Both the position numbers and the translations under genes were made by a program. From NCBI GenBank assembly GCA_946886875.1, contig CAMPJN010000184.1, forward strand, positions 1 through 7,318: DNA of 7,318 bases, written 5' to 3'. The notes beneath the pieces were generated by a model that was not told the DNA's origin, did no database searches, and saw only the letters and a program-made list of their open reading frames with translations. Positions 6,317 to 7,318 of the stretch are shown piece after piece; the stretch's first letter is position 1, and every line of letters starts with the position of its first letter. This DNA comes from an uncultured Pseudomonas sp. (lineage in GTDB: Bacteria > Pseudomonadota > Gammaproteobacteria > Pseudomonadales > Pseudomonadaceae).

Positions 6317-7318
6317 CTACGCCACCTTGCCGCTCGCCGCGATGGCTTTGGCTTGTTCGCGCAGGACGAACTTCTGCACCTTGCCGGTGGAAGTTTTCGG
6401 CAGGGCGGTAAAGACCACGCAACCCGGCACCTTGAAGCGTGCCATGCGCTGTTGGCAGAAGGCGATCACCTCGGCCGCGCTCAGCTCGACGTCGGGCTTG
6501 AGGGTGACGAAGGCGCAGGGGGTTTCGCCCCACTTCTCGTGGGCCATGGCCACCACTGCCGCTTCGAGTATTTGCGGATGGCGGTACAGCACGTCCTCCA
6601 CCTCGATCGAGGAGATGTTCTCGCCGCCGGAGATGATGATGTCCTTGCTGCGATCCTTGATCTCGACATAACCGTCGGCGTGCCACACCGCCAGATCGCC
6701 GGAGTGGAACCAGCCGCCGGCGAAGGCTTCGGCGGTGGCCGTGGGGTTCTTCAGGTAGCCCTTCATCACCACATTGCCGCGCATCATGATCTCACCGATG
6801 GTCTGGCCGTCCTTGGGCACCGGCTGCAAGGTATCCGGGTCGGCCACCATCAGGCCGTCGAGCAGCGGCGCACGCACGCCCTGACGGGATTTCAGGCGGG
6901 CCCGTTGTTCCGCGGTTTCACCGTCCCACTCGGCTTTCCATTCGCAGGCGACGCTGGGGCCGTAGGTTTCGGTCAGGCCATAGACATGAGTAACGCGGAA
7001 TTCCAGGGCTTCCATGGCTTCGATCACTGCCGCGGGCGGCGCCGCGCCTGCGGTCAGCACCTTCACCGACTGGGTCTTCAGCGCCTTCAACTCGTCGGCT
7101 GCGTTGGCCAGCATGTTCAGCACTATGGGTGCGCCGCAGAAGTGGTCGACACCGTGTTCGGCGATGGCCGGATAGATGGCCTCGGCGCGCACATGGCGCA
7201 GGCACACATTGACTCCGACGTAGGCCGCCAGCGCCCAGGGGAAACACCAACCGTTGCAATGGAACATCGGCAGCGTCCACAGGTACACCGGGAAGCGCCC
7301 CATGTCCCAGCACATGGC
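6317..7318 (-). CDS. AMP-forming acyl-CoA ligase (fatty acid--CoA ligase type), 5' end outside window
   Basis: C-terminal 333 residues of an adenylate-forming enzyme that activates a carboxylic acid with ATP and joins it to CoA. Family members are about 540 residues, so the N-terminal part with the P-loop lies beyond the right edge. Numbering from the methionine at 7313-7315, visible motifs are TLPMFHCNGWCFPW at 14-27, YGLTETYGP at 112-120 (A5), GWFHSGDLA at 201-209 (A7), DRSKDIIISGGENISSIEVE at 221-240 (A8 hinge) and PKTSTGKVQKF at 306-316 with catalytic Lys312 (A10). The MFHCNGW segment is typical of the short/medium-chain acyl-activating (AlkK/AAE-like) branch, but the chain length cannot be decided, so no symbol is given. 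It converges on arcC and has no evident link to arginine catabolism. Confidence 0.93.
   Translation of the reverse strand, partial: AMCWDMGRFPVYLWTLPMFHCNGWCFPWALAAYVGVNVCLRHVRAEAIYPAIAEHGVDHFCGAPIVLNMLANAADELKALKTQSVKVLTAGAAPPAAVIEAMEALEFRVTHVYGLTETYGPSVACEWKAEWDGETAEQRARLKSRQGVRAPLLDGLMVADPDTLQPVPKDGQTIGEIMMRGNVVMKGYLKNPTATAEAFAGGWFHSGDLAVWHADGYVEIKDRSKDIIISGGENISSIEVEDVLYRHPQILEAAVVAMAHEKWGETPCAFVTLKPDVELSAAEVIAFCQQRMARFKVPGCVVFTALPKTSTGKVQKFVLREQAKAIAASGKVA

Noticed and set aside
1..7318. A new defence or mobile system
   Set aside because: All coding genes fit well-known transport and catabolic families; no transposase, integrase, nuclease, toxin or unknown gene cluster is present.

Overview
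The window looks like a stretch of a high-GC Pseudomonas-type chromosome (gammaproteobacterium). Three things support this: four consecutive genes that read as close relatives of the P. aeruginosa arcDABC proteins, a DctM-type TRAP permease immediately upstream as in P. aeruginosa, and many copies of REP-type palindromes (core CCCGGAT...ATCCGGG) that are common in the P. mendocina/stutzeri/alcaligenes side of the genus. The genus call is an inference; the species cannot be fixed from this sequence.

Layout. 1-852 (+) is the C-terminal two thirds of a TRAP large permease (dctM), closed by a strong intrinsic terminator at 891-918. 935-1000 is an inverted pair of REP palindromes (a REPIN). 1020-1068 is the likely arc promoter, with an FNR/ANR-type box. 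1093-5989 (+) is the arginine deiminase operon: arcD (arginine/ornithine antiporter), arcA (arginine deiminase), arcB (catabolic ornithine carbamoyltransferase) and arcC (carbamate kinase). arcD and arcA are tightly coupled. The arcA-arcB gap (77 bp) holds a long imperfect hairpin. The arcB-arcC gap (184 bp) holds REP elements of two families. 5990-6316 is a 327 bp non-coding island made almost wholly of repeats: two equal-length 75 bp REPINs, a third inverted repeat of another family, a hairpin usable as a terminator for the opposite strand, and three 12 bp tandem units. 6317-7318 (-) is the C-terminal part of an AMP-forming acyl-CoA ligase that runs off the right edge.

How it works together. 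ArcD imports arginine in exchange for ornithine. ArcA converts arginine to citrulline and ammonia. ArcB phosphorolyses citrulline to ornithine and carbamoyl phosphate. ArcC moves the phosphate to ADP, giving ATP, CO2 and ammonia. This is the classic oxygen-limited, substrate-level ATP route, in keeping with an ANR-type box at the promoter. The TRAP permease and the acyl-CoA ligase are neighbours, not evident parts of this pathway.

I see no new multi-gene system here; the protein-coding content is well-known core metabolism. The unexplained structure is in the non-coding DNA: REP/REPIN insertions at four places, including just upstream of the arc promoter and inside the operon, and internal hairpins that could shape differential arc mRNA stability.
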